Positions 33,497 through 46,000 of a stretch of 64,000 nt of DNA are shown here, piece after piece (the stretch's first letter is position 1; each line of letters opens with the position of its first letter). A model generated the notes under the pieces. It was not told the origin of the DNA. It saw only the letters and a program-made list of their open reading frames with translations, and searched no databases. The position numbers and the translations under genes were made by a program. Location: contig CP075494.1 of assembly GCA_021613535.1 (NCBI GenBank), forward strand, positions 372,001 to 436,000, given 5' to 3'. The DNA comes from Adineta vaga (lineage: Eukaryota > Rotifera).

Positions 33497-33687
33497 ATCT
33501 AAATGTCTTAAATATGCATCTGCTTTATACACTATCACATCAGTTCTGGGTATACCATCATTCGAAATTAGTCAAGCAGCGGCATGTAATTAAACTTTTC
33601 CAATAAATCAAATAATATAGTTTACTGTTTTAACTTGTCATTTCTAAACAAACGGGCTTTACATTCTAGAAAATATCGTTTTGACAA
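33497..33687 (+). pseudogene. duplicated 3' end of the phospholipase A2 gene
   Basis: These 191 bp match 14,443-14,633 over their full length, with about ten mismatches by eye and no gap. They cover the last 33 codons (from SKCLKYASALYTITS to the stop), the 3' UTR and 90 bp beyond. One coding change turns the Val four residues from the stop-proximal Asn into Ala. The 5' part of the gene, with signal peptide and catalytic residues, is absent and replaced by telomere-like repeats, so it cannot make an enzyme. Confidence 0.95.
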
Positions 33688-35059
33688 GAAATGAGATAGC
33701 TAAATAAATAGATATAGATTTGCCATCGAACTTGAATACAAGTACAAACAAATGAAAGAATCATAAGCGAGGAGCCTTGAAGAAGACCAAAGATATATGG
33801 ACTTACAAGAAAGAAACTACAAGTTGCCATCTGCTCGTGAAATAGATTTCAAAAACTTTTATTACTTCTTCCATGAATGGAGATTAGATTGATGATAAAT
33901 GACGAGATCAAGTGGATAATGTTAACTTCTTTGTCGTATTGTTCTGTAACCCTCACCTTGATTGATTTACACGACGATCTTCGATACGATGATGACTCAA
34001 CGCTTTGGGTATTATGCTGAATAGAATAAATGTTATAACTGTAGAGGAAGAATAATACCTTGAGTAACTTTCTTGTACTGTAATTGATTGAATTGTAAAC
34101 CCTTGACAACAATAATGATTCTTTTCAACTACAATACACGCGATCAACCAGTCAAAAAGAGGAGAAAAGATAACCGAATCACTTTTTAAACAAAGTTGAC
34201 TGATGATATATATTATGAGAAGGTAGATTCTATAATAGGAATACAATAAACCCAAATTTTTGAGATTTAGTCTCTGAATTTGAATATCAGATGTCTATGG
34301 AATGTATATGATTTTGACACAAGATGAATCAATTTGCCTGAACTCAGATAATAGAACATATCAATATTCTAATATATATTCTGATTTTGAGGATATTTTT
34401 TTAGAGATAAAGTGCAATTCTGTTTTGCTCCTTTTCTCGTCTATGTACATAGACTGAAAACAGGATTGCCAGATCTTCAGAATTCGGAAGAAAATCTCCA
34501 ACTTTTTGACTCCTGAGGGTGTAGGTGTTGGAGATACTCTGTCCTTCATCCACACTCACACTCTCAAGATCAATTCTTTATTTCTTTTTCAGTTTCCTTC
34601 GATCAATAGTTTGAACACTCATACTAAGTGATATGACAACATATGTATTCATTAAATGAAATATTTATCTTATTTATTTTGCTATAGAATTAATCTTTTT
34701 CTTTCCATTCATCTGCCGTGCATCAGCAACACTTGAACTTGGAAAGAATTTGAAGAAACGTCTTCGGATGGAAAATTGGCAAAATACAATTATGTCTTTA
34801 CGTTCTCATACGAAGAATGTAGGAAAGATTTAAGCAAACCAAAAGATAATTAATCGACAGTAACATTTTACTGTTTTAATATTGTTCTTAAGATGAAAAA
34901 TAAAAAGAACTTTTGCTCCGATAGTGAACGAATATGTCGTAAAAGATCTCCTTCTGAAAACAAGTCTTAAGTAGCATCAACAAAAAAGCTGACCTTAATT
35001 TTGATCATGAAATGCAAGTGTATGTAAAAGAAGAAATAAATTGTTTGATTTTTGACAAC
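33688..35059. other. intergenic with island
   Basis: A telomere-like island is at 34,514-34,565 (TGAGGGTGTAGGTG facing CATCCACACTCACACTCTCA). Two overlapping reverse frames near 33,849-34,255 show no domain and were not called. Confidence 0.5.
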
Positions 35060-35153
35060 AGTGTCACATATTCAGCGTTTTGGAGACGCATCCTCATCTC
35101 TCTCAGCAGACGGGGTAGTCTCCGGCGGGATATGTGACATCACTCGTTGAATT
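35060..35153. mobile_element. MITE family with TGTCACATA ends, copy 2
   Basis: Left AGTGTCACATATTCAGCG pairs with right CGGGATATGTGACATCACT. The interior CCTCATCTCTCTC is shared with the copy at 17,107. It lies 80 bp from the end of the broken pentapeptide/C2 gene. Confidence 0.65.
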
Positions 35154-35232
35154 AGTACAAAAGTTAGTTTTAGAAGGGAAAAGCATTGATTAAGCGAAGT
35201 CCTTAAATTGTTTTGCCATTGAGTTTTGATAT

Positions 35233-36675
35233 CTAAGATACCTAGAAAGACATGTGACATCATGAGCTAATTTAAGATGATTAATAATCGAAAAAACTAA
35301 CTTTAGGAAACATGATAACGTGAATTTCGCCAGCCATAGATGAACTACCACCATTGTATATTGTAACCCATTGATCGTATTTTCCATCATCGAAAACATC
35401 TTTTAATTGTACTTTACTACTGCCGATCATGTCGTGATTTTGCTGAGCTATATCGTAGACGTGGAAATATATTTCATCATCTCCTGGTTGAATAATGAAT
35501 GTAAATGATTCGTTCCACACTGGATTATTATTGTTCTCAATAGTTCTTGTACGCTGTTGTCGTCACGACTTACTCAGATAAATTTCGACAAAAGAATCAC
35601 CATCACCAAAAGGGTCCTCATCTTTCAGATTTTGCCCTTTCGCGACATTAACTGTTAGTTCGCAACACGAGTCAGTATGGTTATTGGTACAACAAGCTAA
35701 ATAATTGTATAGGTATATTCATCTCAACCGTCCTGTTGTTGAGAACGTCAAGAATTATTTATTTTGAAGACTTACTTGTTGGTTTTGACACTGTGATAGC
35801 TGTTGTCACTTGATCAGCTATAAATAATAAAAATTTATTTTTCTCTTTTCAAAAGTTCATTCAATTTTTTACAGTTCACATAATTGTATTTATTGAATCC
35901 GGTTTGCTTTGTTCTGTTGTCATGAAAAGTGGTAAAGTGGATGTTACGCTATTACTGTTTGTTCCATTTAGAAATATACAGTCGAAAAAAACGGCCTGTT
36001 GTAGTTGTTTGTCTGTTATTATTGTAACTCCGTCCCATTGAAGATCGCTGTAACCAATGATGAATGTTTGAAAACAACATTATCCAAACGAGATCCATCA
36101 AATGTGGCTCCATCGAGATTTACAGAGTGAAATGAAGATTCAACAAGTGAAACTTGATCAAAATGACCACAAGTCATATTTAATGAAAGAAGTCCATTAG
36201 TTTGACTCTTCATATGAATATAATCAAAGTTCAATCCATTTAATTGTATAATATCATCAAGTTTTTGTGTGTGATTATCATTATTCCAACATTGACGACC
36301 AATTAAACCTTTTTGTTTGAGAAAATCTAAGCTTTCTACTTTCATTTCTGGATTCCATTGTCGATTTGCAGACCAATAATGCGCATTTGCAAATACCCAT
36401 GGTTTTTCTGATTTGTTCAATGGACCATCTTTATGTAATACAAATAGATATCTTGTAGAAATCGATCATAAACTCGTTGTTGACGTAATTTTTCCACTAC
36501 TTGTAAATCAAAGTGACGATTGGCTTCAGCTTCTTTTGATTTTTGTTGACTATCAACTGTTGTATACGCACAGATTGCAAGTGGTACAGCAGCAGCACAA
36601 AGAAATGAAAGTAGTTGATTGAATGTTAATATAAAATATTTTGGTTTTGATGGTGATTTAATCGTATCACTAGAC
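35233..36675 (-). pseudogene. broken pentapeptide-repeat membrane protein fused to a C2 domain
   Basis: From the right: a TM helix (LLSFLCAAAVPLAICAYTTV), a helical stretch HFDLQVVEKLRQQRVYDRFL, a frameshift near 36,450, then SEKPWVFANAHYWSANRQW and pentapeptide repeats (FDQVSLVESSFHSVNLDGAT and on). Another break follows near 36,045, then DKQLQQAVFFDCIFLNGT. After two short introns a C2 domain follows (ELTVNVAKGQNLKDED, then NPVWNESFTFI), interrupted by an in-frame TGA at about 35,566. A last short exon gives the stop at 35,233. With two shifts and a stop it cannot make a full protein. The C2 part resembles the intact small C2 gene at 16,492. Confidence 0.75.
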
Positions 36676-37095
36676 TCAATCTTATTCGAGATTTATCCGT
36701 TTGATAAAATGATTCTTTAGACTACGTCTGTCTATTTAATCAATAGTTATTGACGTCAATGACTGATTTTTATATGTATCGATGAATTGACACGTTGTTC
36801 AAAATTATATAAAACTAAATGCGCTTATAAACACGTTTATTGACATTAGTGAATCAGCTAGTATTTTAAATCAATCTTGTTAGACGTGTGTCGAAGAGAT
36901 TTATTCAACATGACTTTTTCGAAAATTTGCATATCGCTGTCATCCACACTCTCATTTTGATAATTTGTGAGGTTTTTAAATACGAGAGAAGACATTCCCA
37001 TCTATACTCGCAACCACTCTCGACGTGATCATACAGTCTTTTTCAGATGAATTGTAATAATATAACTCTCATCATCACGCTATAGCAGTTTAAAA
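36676..37095. promoter_or_regulatory. upstream region of the receptor gene
   Basis: 420 bp between a broken reverse gene and the start of the receptor. No exon seen and no specific motif identified. Confidence 0.4.
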
Positions 37096-40000
37096 ATGGC
37101 AAAGTGTATCGCAGTGATTTCTCTCCTCATTCTTGCCTTCGCGAGCGCACAAATTTTGTTGTATAATACTGAAAATCAACGATTCACCGAGAAATTCGAT
37201 TGCCTTTACTATCATGACGATGATACTGGTGATATCATCGCATACTGTCAACGTCCTTACAGAAGTCAATCACTCAATCGAAATGGAACTCATTGTTACA
37301 ATGATAGCCAAAAACTATTCTTTAATAATCTCATTGATCTACAAGTTCATCCCAGTCAAGCTTTCCAATGGAGTTGGACCATCGAAATTGCTGATCTCTA
37401 TGCTCTCATCTTCTACAATCGATCACTTTTACATAAGTATCCAGATGCATTCGTATGTAACTGTACACGATCAGGAACCTTTGGCAAGTATTGTGAATAC
37501 CAACTAACACATGATCAATTAAGATTCAGTCAAGCCGTCAAGAAACAGTTCAAACAGAAGAAAGATAGTGATTCATGGAATACACAGCGATATGGAAAAA
37601 TTCTTTGTTATGAAACACTACTTTGTCCATTAAGTCCTCTGTGTCTTGATTGGCGAGAGATATGCGATGGTGTACAGAGATGTGAAAATGGTATCGATGA
37701 AGAAAATTGTGACATGCTAGAATTCAATGAATGTGAAGATGATGAATTTCGATGTGCAAATGGAATGTGCATTGCTGAAGAATTTTGGCTGGATGGTGAG
37801 TTTTTCTTGATACGAAAAATTGTGTCTCATAATTACAGCGCTCGTAGGTGATTTTGATTGTATGGATTGGAGTGATGAATATTTTGATGGCTTTGGAAAC
37901 TTATGTCCATTCGAACCAAAAGCCATGATATGTGATGAGCATTTGTGTATAATAAACAGGTATTCGTGTGGTGACGGAGAATGTGTTCATTGGCTCGCTC
38001 GAATGCCATTTCAGCGATTGACTCAACCAATGGACGATTGTTTCAACAAGCGAAATCTTAACTACATGTGTGAAACGAGTAGAAACAAAGCTTTGTGGAC
38101 ACAGGAAGATGGCCTGTGCAATCCAGATCGAGGTTTTAATGATTATCGATACCCACCATGGCACAAGGCACTCACCTTTCGAAACCTTACTGATGATGAA
38201 AAATGTGAATATCTCTTTCGATGTGGTTGGTCAAGAGGATTTGAAAGTGATTGCCCATGTGATCATCTGAATTGCTCGCACATTATGATTGATGTGTGTC
38301 CCGAATCTGACCGCCTCATTATATATCCGCCACCAAGGCTAATCAATCCAAACATCTTCATTTTCTATAACTATACTTACACGTTGGAAAATCCTTACAT
38401 GCATCTTTTCACACTTTCTGGAGCTTTTAGATGTCGGGGTTATTTATTTCAATTGAACACATACTTGCCAGTTATATTGCAGTTAGGATTGATAGCTAGC
38501 TCTCGAATCGCTCAAGTGCTCTGTGTAAAATATTTTCTGCCCGCTGGCATTCCAGATTTCTCTTCGGTTCATCAGTATGATAAGTTCTGTTGGAATGAAT
38601 CACTGACATTCAATGGGCATCCCTATGCCGTTAATCCTGATGTTTGCAAAGATGGAGCAGGCGAATGTATATCGCATTATCGAATTCGTGATGCCTATTT
38701 CAATTGCTTCTATAATCTTGACGAAAGAATAACCTCAGAAAAGACTTATTGCACAGGAAGAGTTGGGCGACAACGTTTTCAGTGCTATAGTAATGAGCGA
38801 AAATGTCTCCCAGTTTTTGCTTTGGGAACAGGGAACGTAGATTGTTCGAATGAGTACGACGAAAAATGGTTTGGAACAGGAACTTCTCTTCGACATCAAC
38901 TTCCATGTTTTCAACATCAAACTGATGGTTGTCATGATGCCAAGACATACATTCAAGATTCATCTGCATCTAACATCAATCAAACATACAATATTTCTTT
39001 GGCTACATACCAACGAGAAGATACCATAAAAATAATCTCTCATAATCGATATTGTGACACCTTCTGGGATTTACTTGGGCACGGCGATGAAGACTCTTCT
39101 GCATGTCAACAGTGGATATGTCCAAAAGATCAGTACAAATGTCAAACAGGGCAGTGTATTCCTGTAGGGTGGGTGTGTGATGGTGAATGGGACTGTTCTG
39201 ATGCATCTGATGAAGAAGCTATCGTACTCATCAAACAATGGTCGATGCATAACAGCAATCTAACAAATTTATCTGATCGTCTCGCACTATGTAAAGAACG
39301 ATATAAAAAGACGCCATTCTCAAACAAGTGTAATACTTCTTTTGAATTCGGTTGCTATCGATCTGGAGTATCGAATCCACTAGATATCGACTCAAATCAT
39401 CCTTGTATTAATCTTAGTCAGATCGGTGATGAAGTGGAAGATTGTTATAATGCTTATGATGAAAGAAACACATTCACAGCACAATCAACTGTAGGAGGAA
39501 TGTGGGGTTTTCATGCTCAATGTGACAAAATTCACCGAAGATACACTGATACCTGTATCATTAGCACGAATATTATTTGCAGCGATGTTCTGTGTTCAAT
39601 TTTTCGAGATAAAGATGGAGTATGTTCCGCAGAAAAAGATTTTTTGTGTATTAAAGATAATCAATGCAAGAAAAACAAACGATGTGATGGAAGTTTTGAT
39701 TGTGAGTATGGTGAAGATGAATATTGGTGTCCTTCGGGGTCACTTGCAAACCAGAATATGTATCGTTTTGACAAAATAGGCACTTCTAAAAAGCCCATAA
39801 CATCTAGCCTAGTCAGGTCTTATCCATTAATAGAAACGCTGCAAGATAATCAATTCGAGCAAGAAGAAAATACATCGACACTTGAACCTCAAGATAATGG
39901 ATCCTTTATAGCTCATTCGTATCAGTGTAATCGAGGAATAGCTGTTATTGAACTCAATCAAACTACATGTCTTTGTCCACCCGCTTATTTTGGTCGTTGG

Positions 40001-42389
40001 TGTGAATTCTTCACAGATCGCATTACTGTCATCGCACATCTTGATCAAACAACGTTACCCAAAATAATTGCTAATCTCACACTCAAAATCAAAACGAATT
40101 TATTCTTCAAAGATCAACTCATCGATCAACATCAGTTCATCGTCGTTCCAACTATGGAAAGAATAAAAAAGATCAAATATCGATTCTATCTGTTGTACTC
40201 ACGTTCAACTCCTATGCTCAAGCACAAACGAAATCGTTACTTTGATCGAAGTGATATTGTCAATAATCACACATATTCTATTCACTTTGATCTTTTTACT
40301 TTGGAGATAAATAAAAGTATTGAAGAAATCGGTTCCTGGTATTATCCAATTTATTTCGATTACCTACCATCACATCGTCTAGCTGTTGTCTTACGATTTC
40401 CCCAATCTTTTGCTAATCAAACATTCTCGATTTGTTCTCATTACAATTGTAACCAGAATTCTACATGTTTACCAGTTTTCAATCAAAATCATTCTTACTA
40501 TTGTTCTTGCAAACATGGATACTATGGAAAACATTGTGAGTTTTATGAGCCACGTTGTGAAGTATATTGTTCATCTAATGCACTTTGTCGACGAGATGAT
40601 CATGAACAATTGAATCAGAGTACAAATCCATATTGTATCTGTCCATTCAATCAGTTTGGCCCACGGTGTAGCTTGAAATATGATGGTTGTGACTCTGAAC
40701 CATGTTTGAATGGTGGCATTTGTCATCCCACTTATGATTTAAGCTGGAAAAAATCTTTCGTTTGTATGTGCTCGAAAGGATTCTATGGAGATCGATGTCA
40801 AAAATCACCATCATCAGTTCATATACGTTTCAATAATACAAGCATTTCTTTAGTTCGTGCAGCTGTTATTCAGCTCTACAGTATCCTAGGCTCATCTTTA
40901 GAATTCTCTATCAAACATCAACAAGTCTATCAGGATTTACCATCGATCATGACTGTCAATCATCCTGAAACAATGGCTCCTCCGATTGGCCTGCTGAAAA
41001 TCTATGATCATTTTTTAATGTCAAAATATTTCCTCCTATACAGTCTAAGACAATCATTAATCAATATTACTTCTTCACCAAGACATTGTCCATTAGCTTC
41101 ATCATATCTATCTCAAGGTATTTGCCTCAAGATTCGTTATAAACAAGTCAAGGATTTCTTTGTTTTTGTTTTTAGATATGAATCCATCAATCGCTGATGT
41201 TTTTAAATATCATCAGATCTGTCAGAACGATACGGATCGATTTTGTTTCCATGATCAGGATTATTTTTGTATATGTGAACCTGACAACTATCGTGCACAA
41301 TGCTTTCTTTTTCCATCACAAATCGATCACTGTGACAAGTGTCTGTCTACAGGCAAATGTATTCGAGGGGATCCAAAGGCTAGCGATGATTTCATGTGTC
41401 TTTGTCCATCATGTCACTACGGACATCGCTGTGAATCAAGTTTACATGCATTTGGCTTTACTTTGGATTCACTATTAATTAACAGTTTGAAACGAGTAAA
41501 GATTGCCTATCTTTCAATAGTTTTTCTACTATTTCTTATTGGTCTGTTCAATAATTTCTGTTCGTTTGTAACTTTTATGCGGCAAGTACCTCGAAAGGTT
41601 GGCACTGGAAATTATCTTCTCATCGTAACATGCTTGAACCAATTGGCTCTACTTTGTTTGCTGTTGAAATTTATTTCAATTACACTCAATACAGTAGAGT
41701 TATATTCGTGTCAAACGATTTCTTACTTATTCTCAGTATTCTCACGATCAACATATTGGCTAACTAGTTGTGTTAGTATTGATCGTCTTCTTTTACTACT
41801 CTATCCAACATCAATATCTTTAAAACGTCCTTGCCTAGCCATTGGCATCAGCATTTGCATATTTATTCTTCTACTTGGCATGCATATTCATGAAATCATT
41901 TATTATACAGTCATACAGCACCAATCGACTAATGCTTTGATGTGTGTCACAAACTTTAATACTATTCCGATCTTAACTTACAATCGTGTCTCTACAATGA
42001 TTCATTATCTTGCTCCTTTTCTCATTCAAGTCATCTCTGTAACTTCACTCATAGTCATGATTGCTCGTAGTCGAATGAAAATAGCTACAAAAAAGATGGA
42101 CTTTCTTCAAATGTTTAACAAACAGTTTCAAAATCAAAAAGAACTCTATATCACACCGACGATTATCATTCTCTCTGCTCTACCACAACTCATATTGTCA
42201 TTCAGTTTTGCCTGTAGTTCATTCAATGACTCGCAACGTCATACATTACTCATTACATATCTATTGTCGTATGTTCCACAGATTCTTGGCTTCGTACTCT
42301 TCGTTCTACCATCAAATACTTACAAGAACGAATTTTTCGAAACAGCTATGGCTAAGAACTATTTAGCATGGAGGTCGAAGAAGAAATGA
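37096..42389 (+). CDS. large LDLa/EGF-repeat 7TM receptor, 1,730 residues
   Basis: Three exons join in phase: 37096-37795, 37839-41117 and 41176-42389. A signal peptide (residues 1-19) is followed by an EGF-like tail (CNCTRSGTFGKYCEY). About six LDL-receptor class A modules follow, with the SDE/DE calcium signature, for example CDGVQRCENGIDEENC (about 190-206), CDGEWDCSDASDEE and CDGSFDCEYGEDEYWC. Five or so EGF modules follow, for example CMCSKGFYGDRCQ. Then comes CLCPSCHYGHRCESS and a 7TM domain (about residues 1,430-1,710) with SIDRLLLLLYP after TM3, a DRY-like position. The protein would be a cell-surface adhesion-type or relaxin-receptor-like sensor. No frame damage. A broken paralogue lies at 17.4-20.1 kb in the opposite orientation. 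Confidence 0.9.
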
Positions 42390-43013
42390 AACAATCAAAT
42401 TTTGTTAGATAGGATGTGAATACAATAGAGTATGAATACAATGTCGAATGTTTATTTTGAAACGCGTAGCATTTGATTTAAACCGAATTAGCTGCATAGT
42501 TGATGGATTTCGATCTTTTTTATTGACGTGTATACTAAATGATGGTTATTTGATAGAGAAAGGGTGTGGGTGTAGCTTCAAATCGATACCTTCACCTGAA
42601 GTTCGTATTCGTAGAAGCTTTTGAGAATGTAGATATTTAATTCTCATATCTAGAAAATGACATATGTAAATAGATGTGCGCTTGCATCAATTACGGTTAA
42701 CGAAGAAAGCAGTGCCACATATCTTATAAATTGGAGATCCTGAATATGATCACAGCGATGCATATCCTAGCATCTTTTGTATGTTTAGAAGCCTTTCCAA
42801 CATCTTCGATCTCCAGAATATGTGACATCACTCAGTACTTATTTATTAGAAGAAATAATAATCGGAAGTTTATAAAATAGTGAAGTAGCTGTGAGTTTTA
42901 CTCAGGCACAGTAGTATTTAACATTTCCAGCCAGAACCGTGTGTGTTGGTTCAAATAAAGAATCGATACTCAAATCCTCAACTTCCAAATGAAATTATGT
43001 TTTCTTTTATTTT
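42390..43013. other. intergenic with MITE and partial island
   Basis: A G-rich tract AAAGGGTGTGGGTGTAG is at about 42,558. A MITE copy lies at 42,710-42,833. Convergent ends of two genes flank the stretch. Confidence 0.5.
42710..42833. mobile_element. MITE family with TGTCACATA ends, copy 3
   Basis: Left AGTGCCACATATCTTATAAA and right CCAGAATATGTGACATCACT form the family's inverted repeats. The interior differs from copies 1 and 2, but GGAGATC and GATCTCC near the ends pair as well. Confidence 0.6.
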
Positions 43014-46000
43014 TTATAAATTTGTATTGTTAACAAGATTTCCTTTGTAATAATGATGTCTAAAACCAACATTTAGTTCAGTGAGCGTCTAAAGAGAGAA
43101 AGAAAAACTATTAAAATAATGAAATAAAATTGAATTACATTGTTAAATTTCAATAAGTCTCGAAGATAATTCATTCCAACATCTCCAATAGTATTACCCG
43201 AAACATCAAGTTGCTCTAGTGTCTAAAAATACATGTTCAATGATGAATCAATTCCTTGAATCACATCTTCGTTTACTTTATTTATTTTTAATGCTTGTGA
43301 AAGATATTCGATTCCTTTTTCATCAATTTGATTTCCTTGAAGATTCAATGAAATTAATGTCTAACGGAAAAAAAACGAATCAATAAGAATAGAAAAAAAT
43401 GATAAATTTTACTGTATTTGTCTCTAAAGCATCAGCAAGATATTTTATTCCACGAGAATCAATTTGATTAATACTAAGATTTAATTTTTGTAGTGTCTAT
43501 ATTTGATTGGAGAAATTAAAATAGAAAATGAATGTAAGATAAAGAATATTAACAATATTAGTTTGTAAAATATCAGCGATGATTTTCGTTTCTTCATTAT
43601 TAATTTGATTATTAGATAAATCAATTTCTTTGATTTGATTTCTTTTAAGTATATTTACAAGAGATGGAACTTCTTCGATTGCTATCCAATTATTACTTAA
43701 TCTTAATATACTCAGCGTCTATATTACAAAACGAAATTCAATAAATAGAAACGATAAATTCATTAAAATCTACTGTATTATTTTGTAAAACATCAGCGAG
43801 ACTTTCTGCACCTCTTGATTCCATATCAACACCAGAAAGCATCAATGTTTCTAATGTCTAATTATTTCTTTGGGATAAATTATCGATTTAATAAGAATAT
43901 TGAAACTCACATTCATCTTTTTTAAAACCGAAGAAAGATTTATTATCTGATCATCACCTATTCGATTCTTATGTAAACATAAAGTGGTTAATGTCTATAG
44001 AGAGAAAAAGAGAGATAAATAATCATGAAATATCAAATCTACCGTATGATTTTGAAGAAGATCAATTAAATCTTCTACTACATATGAAAATAAATTAGTA
44101 TTTATTAAATGTAATGTACGAAGTGTCTGATGAAGAAAAATAAAAGAAAGAATTTGAAAAGTAAAACTATATTTAATATTCATACATAGCTATTTAATAA
44201 TATATTACTAAGACGTTGAACTAAATTTTTCTTAAATGATCCGCCTATGATTTCTGGTGGAAGAAGTGTCTTTATGCCAAATGAAATATAGAAAAATCTT
44301 TAAAAGAAGAAGAAAAAAAAGATTTACTTGATCATTTCGTACATTGATACCTATTTGAAATAATCGTTTCTTCGAAAATATACGATTGTCCATATGCAAT
44401 ACTTCTATAGTCTATAAATAAATAATAATAATAATACAAATCGATGATTTTACTATGTACTAACCATAGTATTTTCTAATTCATTCGAACTGCTTCCATG
44501 AATTTTAATATGTAATCTTTTTAAAGACTATTTCAAAGAATGTGTTTATATGTGAAATTAAAAATAAAATACTGTATTATAACGCAAAACATCACCGATA
44601 TATTGTACACCAATAGATTGGATAGATTTCTTGTCGAAATTGACAAATGATGTCTATTTGGATAAGCAAATATTTGATAAAGTGAAAAAAAACAAATATT
44701 ACTGAGCATTTTTGTATGCATACGAATATTCTAGGAGTTTGACAATATCCGTTTACATTTGGTTCAGCATCGGATTGTGAAATTATCTGAATAGAAGAGA
44801 ATTAGGTAGAAAAAAAACCGAATTACTCGAAAAAGGTTACTGTGTTGCTGCGTAAGAAATAAATCGTAGAATATTCGGGTGGTGAATTATATCTTCTATG
44901 TTTTGTTTTGGTAATACAATTAAAATCGAATTCAATAAGTGTTGTTTGTGTCTTTAGATGAGAAAATGAAATAAAAAGATCAAGAGAAAATCATCATTTT
45001 AGATACTTGATTATTTTGTAGAGCATCAGTCAAGTAAAGTATTCCAATAATTCCAACTTCATTACCAGTAAGATTCAATTCCTCTAGTGTCTATAGGAAA
45101 ATGACTCGTAGAAAAGAAATATGACGTGAAATGTTATCACTTGATTTTCTCGCAAGGCATCAGCAAGATATTTTGCTCCTTCACCATGAATTGAATTAAA
45201 TTGTAAACTAAGTTTTTCCAGTGTCTAATCAAAAAGAGAATATATTTGAAATGATTAGAGAATATTATTTACTGTATTTTGTCGTAGAACATCAGCGAGA
45301 ATTTTAACACCTGCATCGTCAATATCAGAATGATCCAAGATGATTTGTTTTAAGTTCTAAGAATATAAAAGATATCAAATGAACTTCAAAAAATCAAAAA
45401 TTACATGATCATTTTTTATTTGAAATGATGTTCTAACAGCTTTCCAGTATCTACATTTATTGTCATGTAAGGATAATTCAATAAGAGTCTAGATATAAGA
45501 AAGAAAGGAGAAATAAAATCTTTTCAAAAGAAACCAAAAACATACTGTATTATTCTGTAATTCATTGTATAAACATTCTACTCCACGTAGATCAATTTTA
45601 TTTTTATCAAGATTGAGTATGGATATAGTCTTTATATAAAAAAAAAACATCGTGAATGTCAAATATGGTAGACAGAAATAGAGATTACTTTGTTAATTTT
45701 GAATGTGAAAGCAATATCTCTCGCACCATCATCACCAATACGGTTTCTGGAAAGACTGATCCTTTCAAGTGTCTAGATGTTGAAAAGAAATGAAATTTTC
45801 TGTTTAATAAAATACATATAGAATTACATTGTTAATTTGTAATACATCGGATAAATATTTTGCTCCATTGTCTGTAATTTTGTTTTCACGAAGATTCAAT
45901 TCTTTCAGTGTCTAAGTAAGATTCGATAAAACCAATTCAAAGAATATGAGAAGGCGTGATTATACTATATTCTTATGTAATGCTTTACAAATACAAAGCA

